A DNA stretch of 64,000 nucleotides from Corynebacterium sp. SCR221107 (GTDB taxonomy: Bacteria; Actinomycetota; Actinomycetes; Mycobacteriales; Mycobacteriaceae), in assembly GCF_027886475.1 (NCBI RefSeq), contig NZ_CP115670.1, positions 558,001 through 622,000 of the forward strand, in the 5' to 3' direction. A program made the translations under genes and the position numbers. Shown here one piece after another: positions 12,276 through 21,544 of this stretch (its first letter is position 1; every line of letters starts with the position of its first letter). Below the pieces are notes generated by a model. It saw only the letters and a program-made list of their open reading frames with translations. It searched no databases and was not told the DNA's origin.

Positions 12276-13229
12276 ATGCCGCTGAACCTTTCGCGCCTGC
12301 GCATGCTGAGTGAGCTGCGCAGGCTCGGCACCATCAACGCGGTCGCCGAGGTCTTGCACTTTACGCATTCTTCCGTCAGCCAGCAGCTTGCACAATTGGA
12401 GAGGGAGACGGGGCACGTGCTGCTGGAGAAAGCGGGCCGCGGGGTGATACTCACCGATGCAGGGAAGACGCTCGCGGACTATGCCGAACGCCTGTTGGCA
12501 CTTTCCGAAGAGGCCGAGTCTTCTCTTGCCCGCCATGCGCCGGTGTCAGGAACGATTAGGGTAGCCAGCTTTCAAACGGTGCTCGTGGCCCTCATCCCTG
12601 AGGTGATTTCTCTTCTCGCCCAACGCCATCCCGGGCTGCGTGTGGAGTTCGTCCAGCACGAAGTGCTTGAGGGAATGCAGGCGTTGCTCAATCATGAGGT
12701 CGACGTCTGTATCGGTGAGCAATTCCCCGGGACCACGCCGATCGGCGATAAAGGCATTGCCCGTCACGACTTTTACAAGGAACCGTTGCTGCTCGTTCAG
12801 CCGGCTACGGGGCCTCTATCGGTAACGACGGGACTAGAAGAGCTATCCGCGGCACCGTGGGTAATAGACCCCCGCGAATCAGCAGCTGGGCAATTTGCTT
12901 GGGGCGTCTGTCAAGCAGCAGGCTTTGAGCCCAACGTCTTCATCGAGTCCCCTGACCCGATGTTGGCTTTGCAAATAGTGGGAAAAGGACAAGCAATCGC
13001 CATACTCCCCTCACTGATCGTGAAAAAGACGACCGACCCTGATTGGGCTTTCAGGGTGCCTACCTTGTCCCGGACCCTGCCCGGCGATCCTGGTCGCATT
13101 CTCTTTACCGCGGTTCGCTCTGGACGCGAGCATCACCCAGGCATCAAAGCCTTCTGCGAGGTACTTGCGGAAGTAACGAAGCAGACACAAATCGAGGCAT
13201 TTGCATGGGAGGACAGTCGTTACGTATAG
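12276..13229 (+). CDS. LysR-family transcriptional regulator
   Basis: A 317-residue LTTR. The winged helix-turn-helix is at residues 1-60 (LRMLSELRRLGTINAVAEVLHFTHSSVSQQLAQLE), followed by a periplasmic-binding-like effector domain (about 90-300). ATG 12276 is preceded by GAAAGGA. It probably regulates the divergent EamA exporter. The stop codon TAG (13227-13229) is supplied by a family-B repeat (CGTTACGTATAG, 13218-13229), and another B variant lies in the effector domain at 12816-12830. Confidence 0.9.
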   Translation: MPLNLSRLRMLSELRRLGTINAVAEVLHFTHSSVSQQLAQLERETGHVLLEKAGRGVILTDAGKTLADYAERLLALSEEAESSLARHAPVSGTIRVASFQTVLVALIPEVISLLAQRHPGLRVEFVQHEVLEGMQALLNHEVDVCIGEQFPGTTPIGDKGIARHDFYKEPLLLVQPATGPLSVTTGLEELSAAPWVIDPRESAAGQFAWGVCQAAGFEPNVFIESPDPMLALQIVGKGQAIAILPSLIVKKTTDPDWAFRVPTLSRTLPGDPGRILFTAVRSGREHHPGIKAFCEVLAEVTKQTQIEAFAWEDSRYV

Positions 13230-13448
13230 GAGTACCAAGCCCTCCTAGCGGCTGGGACTCCGGTGTGTGATTTTGTTATCACTGCCGCCAAGGTGGTTAT
13301 CCGGCAGACACTCCTAGGAGGCGGCGCCTGCCATTTTCGTGCCTCCACTTCGTGCTGGTTTGTCAAAAGGTGGACTATGTCACCTTCGTTTATTCAGGCG
13401 AAGTTTGCCGGTATTTCCTTTTTGCGCCAGGGGGCGTAGAACTTCCTT

Positions 13449-15473
13449 GTGTCTTCGAATCAGGTGCGAGGTGCCGCAGAAAATACCTCTGCGAAAACTA
13501 CTCGCCATCCGTGGTGGAAGGTGATGTGCCTCTCAGGGGTGGACTACTATTCCACCCTCGGGTACCAGCCTGGCATCGCCGTGCTCGCCGCGGGCGCGTT
13601 AGCACCGGTTGCCACCGTGTTCCTTGTCCTCCTTACCCTTTTCGGCGCGGTGCCCGTTTACCGCCACATCGCCCGGCAGGCACCGGGCGGGCAGGGAAGC
13701 ATCGCCGTTCTCGCCCGCCAGATCACAGGGTGGAAAGGCAAGCTGCTCATCCTGGTGCTGCTCGGCTTTGTGTGCACCGACTTCGTCATCACCATCACCT
13801 TGTCGGCCGCCGATGCCACCGCCCACCTGCTGCATACCTCGGGTGGTTCCTGGAATCTGCCGGTCACGTGCCTGATGATCATCGCGTTGGGCGTGATCTT
13901 TCTGCGCGGTTTTAACGAAGCGATCGGCATTTCCTTCGTTCTGGTTGCGACCTACCTCTTCCTCAATCTCGCCGTGGTGGGCGAGGGGGTAGTTCACCTC
14001 ATCGCCAACCCGGATCTCGTGGGCAACTGGTGGGCCAGCGTGCGCTTGACCCATCCCGATCCGGTCGGGATGGTGCTCATCGCAGCGCTCGTGTTCCCCA
14101 AGATCGCGCTCGGTCTGTCCGGATTTGAGACCGGGGTATCGGTGATCCCGCTCATCGAGGGCAAAGACACTGAGGATCAGTTGCGCGGTGCCACAAAGCT
14201 GCTTTCTGTCTCGGGGGTGATCATGTGCCTGATGCTACTTGCCTCGTCGATGGTGGTGACCACGATGGTGCCGGCGCAGGCCCTAGAACCTGGCGGTGGT
14301 GCTAACGGTCGTGCGCTGGCCTACCTCGCCCACCAGGAGTTAGGCCCCGTTGTCGGCGGAGCCTACGACTGGGTAACCGTGGCAATACTATGGTTTGCAG
14401 GGGCCTCGGCGATGGCTGGCTTGCTTAACCTCATCCCTAAGTTCTTGCCAAAATTTGGCATGGCACCTGCTTGGGTGGCCCGCCAGCGCCCGCTCGTGTT
14501 CGTCGTTTTGAGCATCGCGTTGCTGGTTACGGTTAACTTCAAGGCAAATGTGGACGCGCAGTCAGGTGCATATGCCACAGGTGTGTTGGTATTACTGTTT
14601 TCCGGGGCGTTGGCGTCAACCATGGCTGTCACGCGTTCGCTTCGTAGCCGTCGGAAAGCAAATGCGCTGCTATCGCAAGCGATGGACGCCTCCGATAACG
14701 GTACCGCGTTGCCGTTGCTTACCGACGCCTATGGTCTTGTGCATACGCAGGAATTTAGTGCCGTCGATCGACTCCGGGCACGGCGCGGGGCGGAGGCTGG
14801 ACCGGAGAAGATTGAACTCGCTGCCTACCTGCTGCCGATCGTTTTCGCTCTGGTCAGTATCGCCTTTGCGTATACCGCCATAGCCAACATGATCGAACGC
14901 CCGGAAGGCCTCCATGTGGCCAGCTTTTTCATCGTGGCGATCGTAGTGATATCGGCGATCTCCCGCACCAGACGCGCTTTCGAGCTGCGAGCCCCGGCCA
15001 TTGAGTACGATCCGCTTGCATTGAAACTGATCGACGCGGCTCGGGTCGGCGGGCTTACGATTGTGGCGCATAGCTGCGAGGCGACCGCCATCCAAGACTA
15101 TGAGCGCAAGGAATACGAGGTGCGCCGCCGTCACCTCATCCCCGTCGAAAGACCCATCATCTTCCTCGAGGTTGGCGTGCGCAATGCCAGCGACTTCTTC
15201 TCACCGGTCAACGTCACCGGCTGCCGCGTGGGCGAGGCCTCGGTGCTGCGGGCAACCGCCACAGCGGTACCCAATGCTATCGCCGCCATAGCGGTAGACC
15301 TCTACCGGCGCGGGCCGGTGGATGTGTATTTCTCTTGGTCGCCAGGGTCGCCGATACGCGACATGCTGCGCTACCTCACCATCGGTAAGGGGCAAAACGC
15401 GGTCGTCGTCCACGAGATCCTGCGCCGCGCCTACCCGGACTGGCAATCGAGACCGCATGTGCATGTTGGCTAG
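13449..15473 (+). CDS. APC-superfamily permease with C-terminal soluble domain
   Basis: A 674-residue integral membrane protein with about 12 hydrophobic segments up to residue ~500 and a soluble tail (about 510-674). The N-terminal WWKVMCLSGVDYYSTLGYQP block is characteristic of a bacterial APC group usually annotated as amino-acid permeases and distantly related to KimA-type potassium transporters, so the substrate is uncertain. GTG 13449 is the likely start. Two family-A copies face each other inside the gene (14650-14661 and 14715-14726) in a polar loop, and the stop TAG (15471-15473) lies in a B repeat. Confidence 0.8.
   Translation: MSSNQVRGAAENTSAKTTRHPWWKVMCLSGVDYYSTLGYQPGIAVLAAGALAPVATVFLVLLTLFGAVPVYRHIARQAPGGQGSIAVLARQITGWKGKLLILVLLGFVCTDFVITITLSAADATAHLLHTSGGSWNLPVTCLMIIALGVIFLRGFNEAIGISFVLVATYLFLNLAVVGEGVVHLIANPDLVGNWWASVRLTHPDPVGMVLIAALVFPKIALGLSGFETGVSVIPLIEGKDTEDQLRGATKLLSVSGVIMCLMLLASSMVVTTMVPAQALEPGGGANGRALAYLAHQELGPVVGGAYDWVTVAILWFAGASAMAGLLNLIPKFLPKFGMAPAWVARQRPLVFVVLSIALLVTVNFKANVDAQSGAYATGVLVLLFSGALASTMAVTRSLRSRRKANALLSQAMDASDNGTALPLLTDAYGLVHTQEFSAVDRLRARRGAEAGPEKIELAAYLLPIVFALVSIAFAYTAIANMIERPEGLHVASFFIVAIVVISAISRTRRAFELRAPAIEYDPLALKLIDAARVGGLTIVAHSCEATAIQDYERKEYEVRRRHLIPVERPIIFLEVGVRNASDFFSPVNVTGCRVGEASVLRATATAVPNAIAAIAVDLYRRGPVDVYFSWSPGSPIRDMLRYLTIGKGQNAVVVHEILRRAYPDWQSRPHVHVG
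14650..14726. repeat. inverted pair of family-A repeats inside the APC permease gene
   Basis: GTCGGAAAGCAA (14650-14661) and TTGCTTACCGAC (14715-14726) are inverted copies 53 bases apart. They encode a hydrophilic loop (RRKANALL ... LPLLTDAYG), a place that could accept extra sequence. Confidence 0.6.
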
Positions 15474-15547
15474 TGGTAACGACGCGAGCGATACAACAAC
15501 GTCACTACGGATCGAGTGAGTCTGGCACGGGGGACGTCGGAAAGCGA
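15470..15547 (+). repeat. composite B-A repeat unit
   Basis: CTAGTGGTAACGACG (15470-15484), then 51 bases, then GTCGGAAAGC (15536-15545). A second, inverted B variant (CGTCACTACGGATC, 15500-15513) lies in the gap. The unit ends the APC permease gene (stop TAG inside B) and fills the space before guaA. Confidence 0.7.
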
Positions 15548-15632
15548 GAAGCCCGCGCCAACGGGACAAAAGCGGGTAGCTGGGGCGGGGAGGATTCAGG
15601 AATGGGCAGGTGCCAAGGTAGACTTGCAAAGC

Positions 15633-17198
15633 GTGACACAACCTACTACCCCTAAGCACAATCCGGTGCTGGTCGTCGATTTCGGCGCCCAGTACGCGCA
15701 GCTGATTGCGCGGCGCGTGCGCGAGGCCAACATCTACTCCGAGGTTGTCCCGCACACCGCGACCGTTGAAGAGATTAAGGCGAAAAACCCCGCAGCACTC
15801 GTGCTTTCGGGCGGACCGAGCTCCGTATACGAGGACGGCGCACCGCAGCTCGATCCGGCGGTCCTCGAGCTGGGTCTGCCGGTGTTCGGCATCTGCTACG
15901 GATTCCAGTACATGACAAATGCGCTCGGCGGCACTGTCGCATCCACTGGAGAACGCGAGTACGGTCGCACCGACCTTACTGTTGCCGGTGGCGTCCTCCA
16001 CGAAGGCCTTGAAACCACCCACAAGGTGTGGATGAGCCACGGCGACGCCGTGACCCAGGCACCGGCGGGCTTTGAGGTGACCGCCACCTCCGCGGGCGCT
16101 CCGGTCGCCGCATTCGAGTGTGTAGACAAGCGGATGGCGGGAGTCCAGTACCACCCCGAGGTTCTGCACTCCCCGCACGGCCAGGAGGTGCTCACCCGCT
16201 TCCTGACCGAGGTCGCAGGCCTGGAGCAGAACTGGACCCCGGCCAATATTGCCGAAGAGCTCATTGCGACCGTACGCGAGCAGATCGGCCCCGAGGGGCG
16301 CGCGATCTGCGGCCTGTCGGGTGGTGTGGACTCCGCGGTGGCCGGCGCCATCGTGCAGCGCGCCATCGGTGATCGCCTCACCTGCATCCTGGTTGACCAC
16401 GGCCTGCTGCGTGCAGGTGAGCGCGAGCAGGTCGAAAAGGACTTCGTTGCCTCCACCGGCGCCCGCCTCGTGGTTGCCGACGAGCGCGAGGCCTTCCTGG
16501 CCAAGCTCGCAGGAGTCACGGAGCCGGAGGCCAAGCGCAAGGCGATCGGCGCGGAATTCATCCGCTCCTTCGAGCGCTCCGTGGCCAGCGTGCTCGAGGG
16601 TGAGCAGGTGGACTTCCTCGTCCAGGGCACCTTGTACCCGGATGTGGTCGAGTCTGGTGGTGGCACCGGTACCGCTACGATTAAGAGCCACCACAACGTC
16701 GGCGGCCTGCCCGATGATGTCGAGTTTGAGCTCGTCGAACCGCTGCGCCTGCTGTTTAAGGACGAGGTCCGCGCGGTGGGCCGTGAGCTGGGCCTGCCGG
16801 AAGAGATCGTCAACCGCCAGCCCTTCCCTGGTCCGGGCCTCGGCATCCGCATCATCGGCGAGGTCACCGAGGAGCGCCTGGAAACCCTGCGCGCCGCCGA
16901 CCTCATCGCGCGCACCGAGCTGACCGCCGCCGGCCTCGACAACGAGATCTGGCAGTGCCCGGTGGTCCTGCTTGCCGACGTCCGCAGCGTCGGCGTCCAA
17001 GGCGATGGCCGCACCTACGGCCACCCCATCGTGCTGCGCCCGGTCTCTTCCGAGGATGCCATGACCGCCGACTGGACCCGCCTGCCCTATGACGTGTTGG
17101 AGAAGATCTCCACCCGCATCACCAACGAGGTTCCGGATGTCAATCGTGTCGTGCTAGACGTAACGTCGAAGCCGCCAGGAACCATCGAGTGGGAGTGA
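15633..17198 (+). CDS. guaA: GMP synthase (glutamine-hydrolysing)
   Basis: GuaA converts XMP to GMP with ATP and glutamine. The 521-residue protein has a class-I amidotransferase domain (residues about 10-200; nucleophile Cys88 in FGICYG, and YHPEV for the His-Glu pair) and an ATP-pyrophosphatase domain with the P-loop SGGVDSA near residue 231, ending in the conserved [11 protein letters not shown] 15633 ([11 protein letters not shown]) is favoured because upstream codons fall in the repeat unit at 15470-15547. A strong terminator follows. Confidence 0.97.
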   Translation: MTQPTTPKHNPVLVVDFGAQYAQLIARRVREANIYSEVVPHTATVEEIKAKNPAALVLSGGPSSVYEDGAPQLDPAVLELGLPVFGICYGFQYMTNALGGTVASTGEREYGRTDLTVAGGVLHEGLETTHKVWMSHGDAVTQAPAGFEVTATSAGAPVAAFECVDKRMAGVQYHPEVLHSPHGQEVLTRFLTEVAGLEQNWTPANIAEELIATVREQIGPEGRAICGLSGGVDSAVAGAIVQRAIGDRLTCILVDHGLLRAGEREQVEKDFVASTGARLVVADEREAFLAKLAGVTEPEAKRKAIGAEFIRSFERSVASVLEGEQVDFLVQGTLYPDVVESGGGTGTATIKSHHNVGGLPDDVEFELVEPLRLLFKDEVRAVGRELGLPEEIVNRQPFPGPGLGIRIIGEVTEERLETLRAADLIARTELTAAGLDNEIWQCPVVLLADVRSVGVQGDGRTYGHPIVLRPVSSEDAMTADWTRLPYDVLEKISTRITNEVPDVNRVVLDVTSKPPGTIEWE

Positions 17199-17202
17199 TC
17201 CT

Positions 17203-17251
17203 CACAAAAGGTCCGGGGTGCAGGAGCAATCTTGCACCCCGGACCTTTGTG
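17203..17251 (+). terminator. guaA terminator
   Basis: AAAGGTCCGGGGTGCA (17207-17222) pairs perfectly with TGCACCCCGGACCTTT (17233-17248). Confidence 0.9.
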
Positions 17252-17466
17252 TGGGCTGGCTTCCGGCTCCCGCACTGAGCGAGATCGCTTCCTCGGTGAG
17301 TTGGGGGCCGTAGGCGTCGGAAAGCAATGCCAAGGCGGATTGCTATGTGCGAAGCTTCCTCGCCGCTGTGCTTGCGTTGAGCAGTGAGCGTGCCACACGA
17401 GGCGCTTGGCCATGCGAGCATAAAGCGCCAAGGCCGGAAGGTTCCTTCTTGTCGTAGCCTTTTTGG

Positions 17467-18378
17467 CTACAACTTTCGCCGGTGGTTGTTTTGCTTGCCG
17501 ACGCCCGGCCGAGCGGACAATGCAACCAGCGGAAGTTGCTGTAAAAAGGCCTCGCATGCACGCGATTGGGCTTGGCTCGCTTTCCAGATCACGCGTACCG
17601 GAATGTGGGATTCGACGTTGATAGGGCGAAAGATGAGCCCGGGGGCATTCTTGAGCCCGTCGAGTGTGATCGCGCAGCCCAGCCCGCTGCGCACGAGGAT
17701 GCTGGCGTTGTAGTTGAGATTGAAGGTAGCGACAACGTCGAGCTTGGCGGGGTCGACTCCGGGCAGGAGCGCGAGCTTATTGTCGGCGAAACGCTGCGAA
17801 AGTAGCAAGGGGGTCGTAAACAGGTCGTCGATTTCAATAGTCTTCTTTTTGGCCAAGGGGTGATTCTTGCGCATGAGGAGGCCGGGGGTTTCATAGAAGG
17901 GGAGATCGATCTGGTGGAAGCCTTTCGGCGCATCGCCCACGATCAGCGCGCAGTCTAGGTGACCGTTTTCGATCCTTTCGACTGCGTCATCAGCGGTGGT
18001 GGACACGATGCGGAATTGGAGTTCGGGGTAGAGCTTTCGTAATCCGGCGATGGTGCGGGCAACATATTCGAACGCCTGTGATTCGGCTGCTCCTATACGT
18101 ACTGAACCTGCTACTTGTCCACGGCTAGCGTAGATCTCGGTCTCTGTTGTGCGGACGAGGTCGATGATTTCGCTCGCCCGTCGCGCCAACAACATGCCGT
18201 CCTTCGTAAGCGCAACACCCGTGCGGGATCGAACCAACAACTTCGTGCCTAGGTGATCTTCGAGCTCGATAAGTTGGCGAGACACCGTGGGCTGGGCAAG
18301 CCCGAGTTCGTCCGCGGCTCCTGAGATGCTTCCCTCTTGCACGATGGTGAGGAAAGTTTCAAGTGCTTTGACCTCCAT
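17467..18378 (-). CDS. LysR-family transcriptional regulator
   Basis: An LTTR of 303 residues if started at ATG 18378 (MEVKALETFLTIVQEGSISGAA); nine more codons are open upstream. Helix-turn-helix at about 1-60 (AQPTVSRQLIELEDHLG), effector domain about 90-295. The last residues (RPGVGKQNNHRRKL) are read from a family-A repeat (GCTTGCCGAC, 17494-17503), so the natural C terminus has been replaced or extended by the repeat. It is divergent from the small ORF at 18500 and the decarboxylase-cupin gene, which it may control. Confidence 0.88.
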   Translation of the reverse strand: MEVKALETFLTIVQEGSISGAADELGLAQPTVSRQLIELEDHLGTKLLVRSRTGVALTKDGMLLARRASEIIDLVRTTETEIYASRGQVAGSVRIGAAESQAFEYVARTIAGLRKLYPELQFRIVSTTADDAVERIENGHLDCALIVGDAPKGFHQIDLPFYETPGLLMRKNHPLAKKKTIEIDDLFTTPLLLSQRFADNKLALLPGVDPAKLDVVATFNLNYNASILVRSGLGCAITLDGLKNAPGLIFRPINVESHIPVRVIWKASQAQSRACEAFLQQLPLVALSARPGVGKQNNHRRKL

Positions 18379-18499
18379 CGGTATCCCCTGTCTTTTCCCC
18401 GGCAACCCTTAAAAAGCATTCGAAATACGCATACTAACGATGACAAATTAATATTTTACATATGTGGGAGCGGTTCCTAGGCTGACAAGTGTGTCAGGA

Positions 18500-18715
18500 A
18501 TGAACCAGACCAATCCAACGAACATGGACTTGCTTGCCGATGCGGGTGTTGAACCACAACAAGCAACGCAAATCGATCAGCTCATTCGTGCTGGCCATGC
18601 CGATGAGACCAGGGTCTTGCTCGCAAAAAGGAGATTTGAGCTGGTAGCGCAGTCACGAACCTGTCATCGCCAACTTTTGTGCCTAGATGAGCTCTTAGGC
18701 TCACTGGGTACCTAG
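18500..18715 (+). CDS. small hypothetical protein, MerR C-terminal-like
   Basis: A 71-residue frame starting at ATG 18500. The sequence LIRAGHADETRVLLAKRRFELVAQ resembles the dimerisation coiled coil of MerR-type regulators, but the DNA-binding half is absent. It may be a remnant of a MerR gene or a small protein of its own; the ribosome-binding site (CAGGA) is weak. It lies divergent from the LysR gene. Confidence 0.4.
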   Translation: MNQTNPTNMDLLADAGVEPQQATQIDQLIRAGHADETRVLLAKRRFELVAQSRTCHRQLLCLDELLGSLGT

Positions 18716-18851
18716 GATCCTCCGCATCGCGGGGGCCAGGACGCACATCCCCTCAGCGCGTGGCACCAATGTCATAAACAAAACCAGCAGAAGACCCCTC
18801 GGCTCTCACCGGCTGCGGGCTTTGCTGGCAGAGCTTGTCGTATAGGCGAAG

Positions 18852-18866
18852 CTTCATTACGCATAG
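18852..18866 (-). repeat. family-B repeat before the decarboxylase-cupin gene
   Basis: CTTCATTACGCATAG lies 12 bases before the ATG at 18878, within the expected leader or promoter. B copies take a similar place before folD (50164-50178) and xth (61969-61983). Confidence 0.6.
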
Positions 18867-18877
18867 AAAGAACCCCC

Positions 18878-19648
18878 ATGGAGATCAAGCAAACCGCAGG
18901 ACGCGACCAACTCGGGGAATTTGCCCCGACTTTCGCCGCCCTCAACGACGACGTGTTATTCGGACAGGTGTGGTCGCGCGATGAGCTGCCGCTTAAGCAG
19001 CGCAGCATAATAACGGTCACGGCACTGCTCGCGCAGGGGCTTGTCGACGAATCCTTCCGCTACCACCTCATGAGCGCCAGAAACAATGGGGTCAGCAAGC
19101 AAGAGATTGCCGAGCTCATCACCCACGTTGCCTTCTACGCTGGCTGGCCGAAGGCCTGGGCTGCCTTCCGGCTCTCGAAGGAGGTGTGGGTGGGCACCGA
19201 AGGGGCGTCGTTAAGCAAGCAAGCCTACGAGCAGCAGGCCATGTTCCCCGTCGGAGAGCCGAACGATGCGTACGCACAGTACTTTACTGGCCAAAGCTAC
19301 CTGGCTGAGATCTCCAGCGAGCAGGTGGTCATGCACAATGTCACTTTCGAGCCGGGGTGTCGCAACAACTGGCACATCCACCACGCCGCAACCGGCGGCG
19401 GTCAGCAGCTGATCTGCGTCGGCGGGCGCGGCTGGTATCAGGAAGAAGGCAAACCTGCCCGCGCACTGGCCCCCGGTGATGTGGTTAATATCCCTGCCAA
19501 CGTCAAGCACTGGCACGGTGCGGCCAGTGACAGCTGGTTTAGCCACCTAGCCATCGCGGTGGACGGCACGGAAACCTCAAATGAGTGGCTTGAGCCGGTT
19601 ACCGATGAGGAATATGCGGCTATTGAGACTGCAGTAGAAAAGGCCTAG
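18878..19648 (+). CDS. carboxymuconolactone decarboxylase-cupin fusion protein
   Basis: A 256-residue two-domain protein. Residues about 1-110 are a carboxymuconolactone decarboxylase/AhpD-like helical domain (LLAQGLVDESFRYHLMSARNNGVSKQEIAELITHVAFYAGWP); it lacks the AhpD CxxC pair, so peroxidase activity is unlikely. Residues about 130-245 are a cupin with the metal-binding pattern NNWHIHHA ... VKHWHGA. Such fusions are usually annotated as quinone- or reactive-carbonyl-related enzymes, without a firm reaction. The aldo/keto reductase remnant follows. Confidence 0.88.
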   Translation: MEIKQTAGRDQLGEFAPTFAALNDDVLFGQVWSRDELPLKQRSIITVTALLAQGLVDESFRYHLMSARNNGVSKQEIAELITHVAFYAGWPKAWAAFRLSKEVWVGTEGASLSKQAYEQQAMFPVGEPNDAYAQYFTGQSYLAEISSEQVVMHNVTFEPGCRNNWHIHHAATGGGQQLICVGGRGWYQEEGKPARALAPGDVVNIPANVKHWHGAASDSWFSHLAIAVDGTETSNEWLEPVTDEEYAAIETAVEKA

Positions 19649-19803
19649 CTTTCTGCACGGTCGTCGTAGCACCCTGCGCATTCACATGATGGCCAGTGGA
19701 GGCCAACCTATGGACGTCGGCAAGCAACGCCAAAGCAACAACAAGCAACGGCTGGCAACGACAAGCACTGGTACTCTCCGACAATTATTAGATAGACGCG
19801 ACA

Positions 19804-20678
19804 ATGAGTGTCCCAGAATTCGAACTTTCCACCGGCGCACGCATGCCGTGCGTAGGCTTGGGCACCTGGCTTATCGACGCCGCCAACGCCGAAACCCCCT
19901 CGTCGCCGAAGCGCTGCGCGCAGGCTACCGTCACATTGACACCGCGCAGGCTTACGGCAAAGAGTCGGGGGTGGGCAAAGGCGTGCGCGCCGGAAGAGAA
20001 GAATGGGGGATAGGGCGTAGCAGCGTCTTCATTACCACTAAGATCGCGGCCGAGGCCAAGGATTATGACTCGGCGCTGGCCTCGATTGACCAATCGCGTG
20101 ACAAGCTGGGGCTTGACTATATCGACTTGATGATTATTCATAGCCCGCATCCATGGGTGGAATTCCGCGGGACCGACAAGCGCTACTTCGCAGAAAACCT
20201 TCAGGTGTGGCGCGCCCTCGAAGATGCTCAAGCGGCAGGCAAAGTTAAGGCGATCGGCGTCTCGAATTTCTTGGAAGATGACCTTGCCAACATCCTCGAG
20301 AATGCGCACACTCAACCCTCGGTCAACCAGGTCCTGGCCCATATTTCGAATATGCCCACAGAGCTTATCGACTACTGCCACCGCAACGGTGTTGTGGTCG
20401 AGGCTTATTCACCGCTAGGTCACGGAGCCAACTTCCGCAACCCGCGCCTTATGTCCATCGCTTCCACGTATGGGGTAGGCGTGGCACAGCTCTGGCTGCG
20501 TTACCTTCTCGACAAGTGGCTAGTTGTTTTGCCCAAGATCACCAGCGTCGAACGATTGCGAACAAACCTCGAGCTCGATTTTGCGCTGTCCGACGAAGAT
20601 GTCTTGGCTCTCGATCACATCACAGATGCTCCCGACTACGGTGAGCACTCCTTCTTCCCCGTCTTCGGGGGGGGGTAA
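19804..20678 (+). pseudogene. aldo/keto reductase, frameshifted
   Basis: The N terminus (MSVPEFELSTGARMPCVGLGTW, from ATG 19804) and the rest of the protein (LVAEALRAGYRHIDTAQAYGKE onward) are in different frames. They join at a run of five C (19895-19899); one base appears lost. Downstream the catalytic Asp/Tyr (HIDTAQAY), Lys (TTKIA) and His (IIHSPHP) of 2,5-diketo-gluconate-reductase-type enzymes are intact. A sequencing error or phase-variable C tract cannot be excluded. The frame open from 19686 is not a natural N terminus. Confidence 0.75.
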
Positions 20679-20702
20679 CGGGGAGGCTCTAGGTGGTGCG
20701 TT

Positions 20703-20717
20703 CTATACGTAATGACG
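20703..20717 (+). repeat. family-B repeat, consensus copy
   Basis: CTATACGTAATGACG, the commonest form, in the space after the aldo/keto reductase. A degenerate A-like word (GGTAGTCGACGGCCAA, about 20757-20772) lies some 40 bases downstream. Confidence 0.65.
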
Positions 20718-20911
20718 CTACTACAACCCAAAAAGACCCTTAGACGCGTGCGGCCGGTAGTCGACGGCCAACCGCACACGCTTCGGGCGAAAGATGCCGC
20801 CTAGGTAGGTAGTATGCTTTCTCGACGGAAATTGACGAAAGAGCATGCCCGCTACCTTCATGGGCGGCATCTATTATGCGAAGCGACGCATACGAAGCAA
20901 AGGGGCTACCC

Positions 20912-21388
20912 ATGATCATTGATAAGTACTGGGGACGATATTTTGGCGACAGCCCCGACAGCGCCGTATTGGTCGCCTACCTCGACGACAAAGGTGAAGA
21001 GATCCTCGACGTGGCCGACATATTCCGGGATCTAGGCCTTGAGGAACTCCACGGCAACTACACCGACGCGCAACTCGACGCCGATGTCGCGACCCCGGCG
21101 GGCGAGAAGCACTACCACTTCGACCATGCCTTCCAGGTCATCATGGATCTTTCGGTGCTTTTGCTGGAGTCTAAGTCCACACGCAGGTTTAATCTCGCCC
21201 GGGTGGGAGGAGCAGACGATCGCTTCATGAGGATTGACTCCCAGCCCAAACACAACACGCAAATCACAACCGCGTTGAAGTATTTCGCCCTGATGCCCGA
21301 AGAACACGCGATCACCGAGCGCTTCGAAGACGACGATTGGGACGAGGTAGGCAACCTCTGTGAGGAAATCCGCGGTCAGCTCGACTAA
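20912..21388 (+). CDS. hypothetical protein, 158 residues
   Basis: Family not recognised. ATG 20912 (MIIDKYWGRYFGD) is favoured by AAAGGGG just upstream over an earlier in-frame start. The protein is soluble and very acidic, with no signal peptide, and begins with a hydrophobic/aromatic segment followed by VLVAYLDDKGEEILDVADIF. It converges on eutC and shares a terminator region with it. Confidence 0.7.
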   Translation: MIIDKYWGRYFGDSPDSAVLVAYLDDKGEEILDVADIFRDLGLEELHGNYTDAQLDADVATPAGEKHYHFDHAFQVIMDLSVLLLESKSTRRFNLARVGGADDRFMRIDSQPKHNTQITTALKYFALMPEEHAITERFEDDDWDEVGNLCEEIRGQLD

Positions 21389-21439
21389 GACGCTCGAGCA
21401 CCTGCGAACACCCCCACCAGGCAACAGAAAAAATAGTGT

Positions 21440-21490
21440 ACCCCCGGACCAGTCTTGTATGTGTACTTACAGGGCCGATCGTTCGGGGGT
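21440..21490. terminator. probable bidirectional terminator between the hypothetical gene and eutC
   Basis: ACCCCCG (21440-21446) pairs with CGGGGGT (21484-21490); on the minus strand a T-rich stretch (plus AAAAAAA near 21428) follows. The loop is long. Confidence 0.45.
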
Positions 21491-21544
21491 TTCACGCAGT
21501 GCGGGCTGCGCACACAGACCGTAGACTGGCGGCAACTCTAGCGG

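Noticed and set aside
13230..13448. Riboswitch before the APC permease
   Set aside because: Some short inverted repeats are present (around 13305-13330), but I recognise no conserved core of the ydaO/c-di-AMP or other known classes.
15201..17024. A 607-codon minus-strand frame over guaA
   Set aside because: Antisense shadow of guaA and the APC permease end; no recognisable domain.
19686..19803. An N-terminal extension of the aldo/keto reductase frame
   Set aside because: The residues come from a family-A repeat and intergenic DNA and do not resemble an aldo/keto reductase; the real N terminus is in another frame from 19804.
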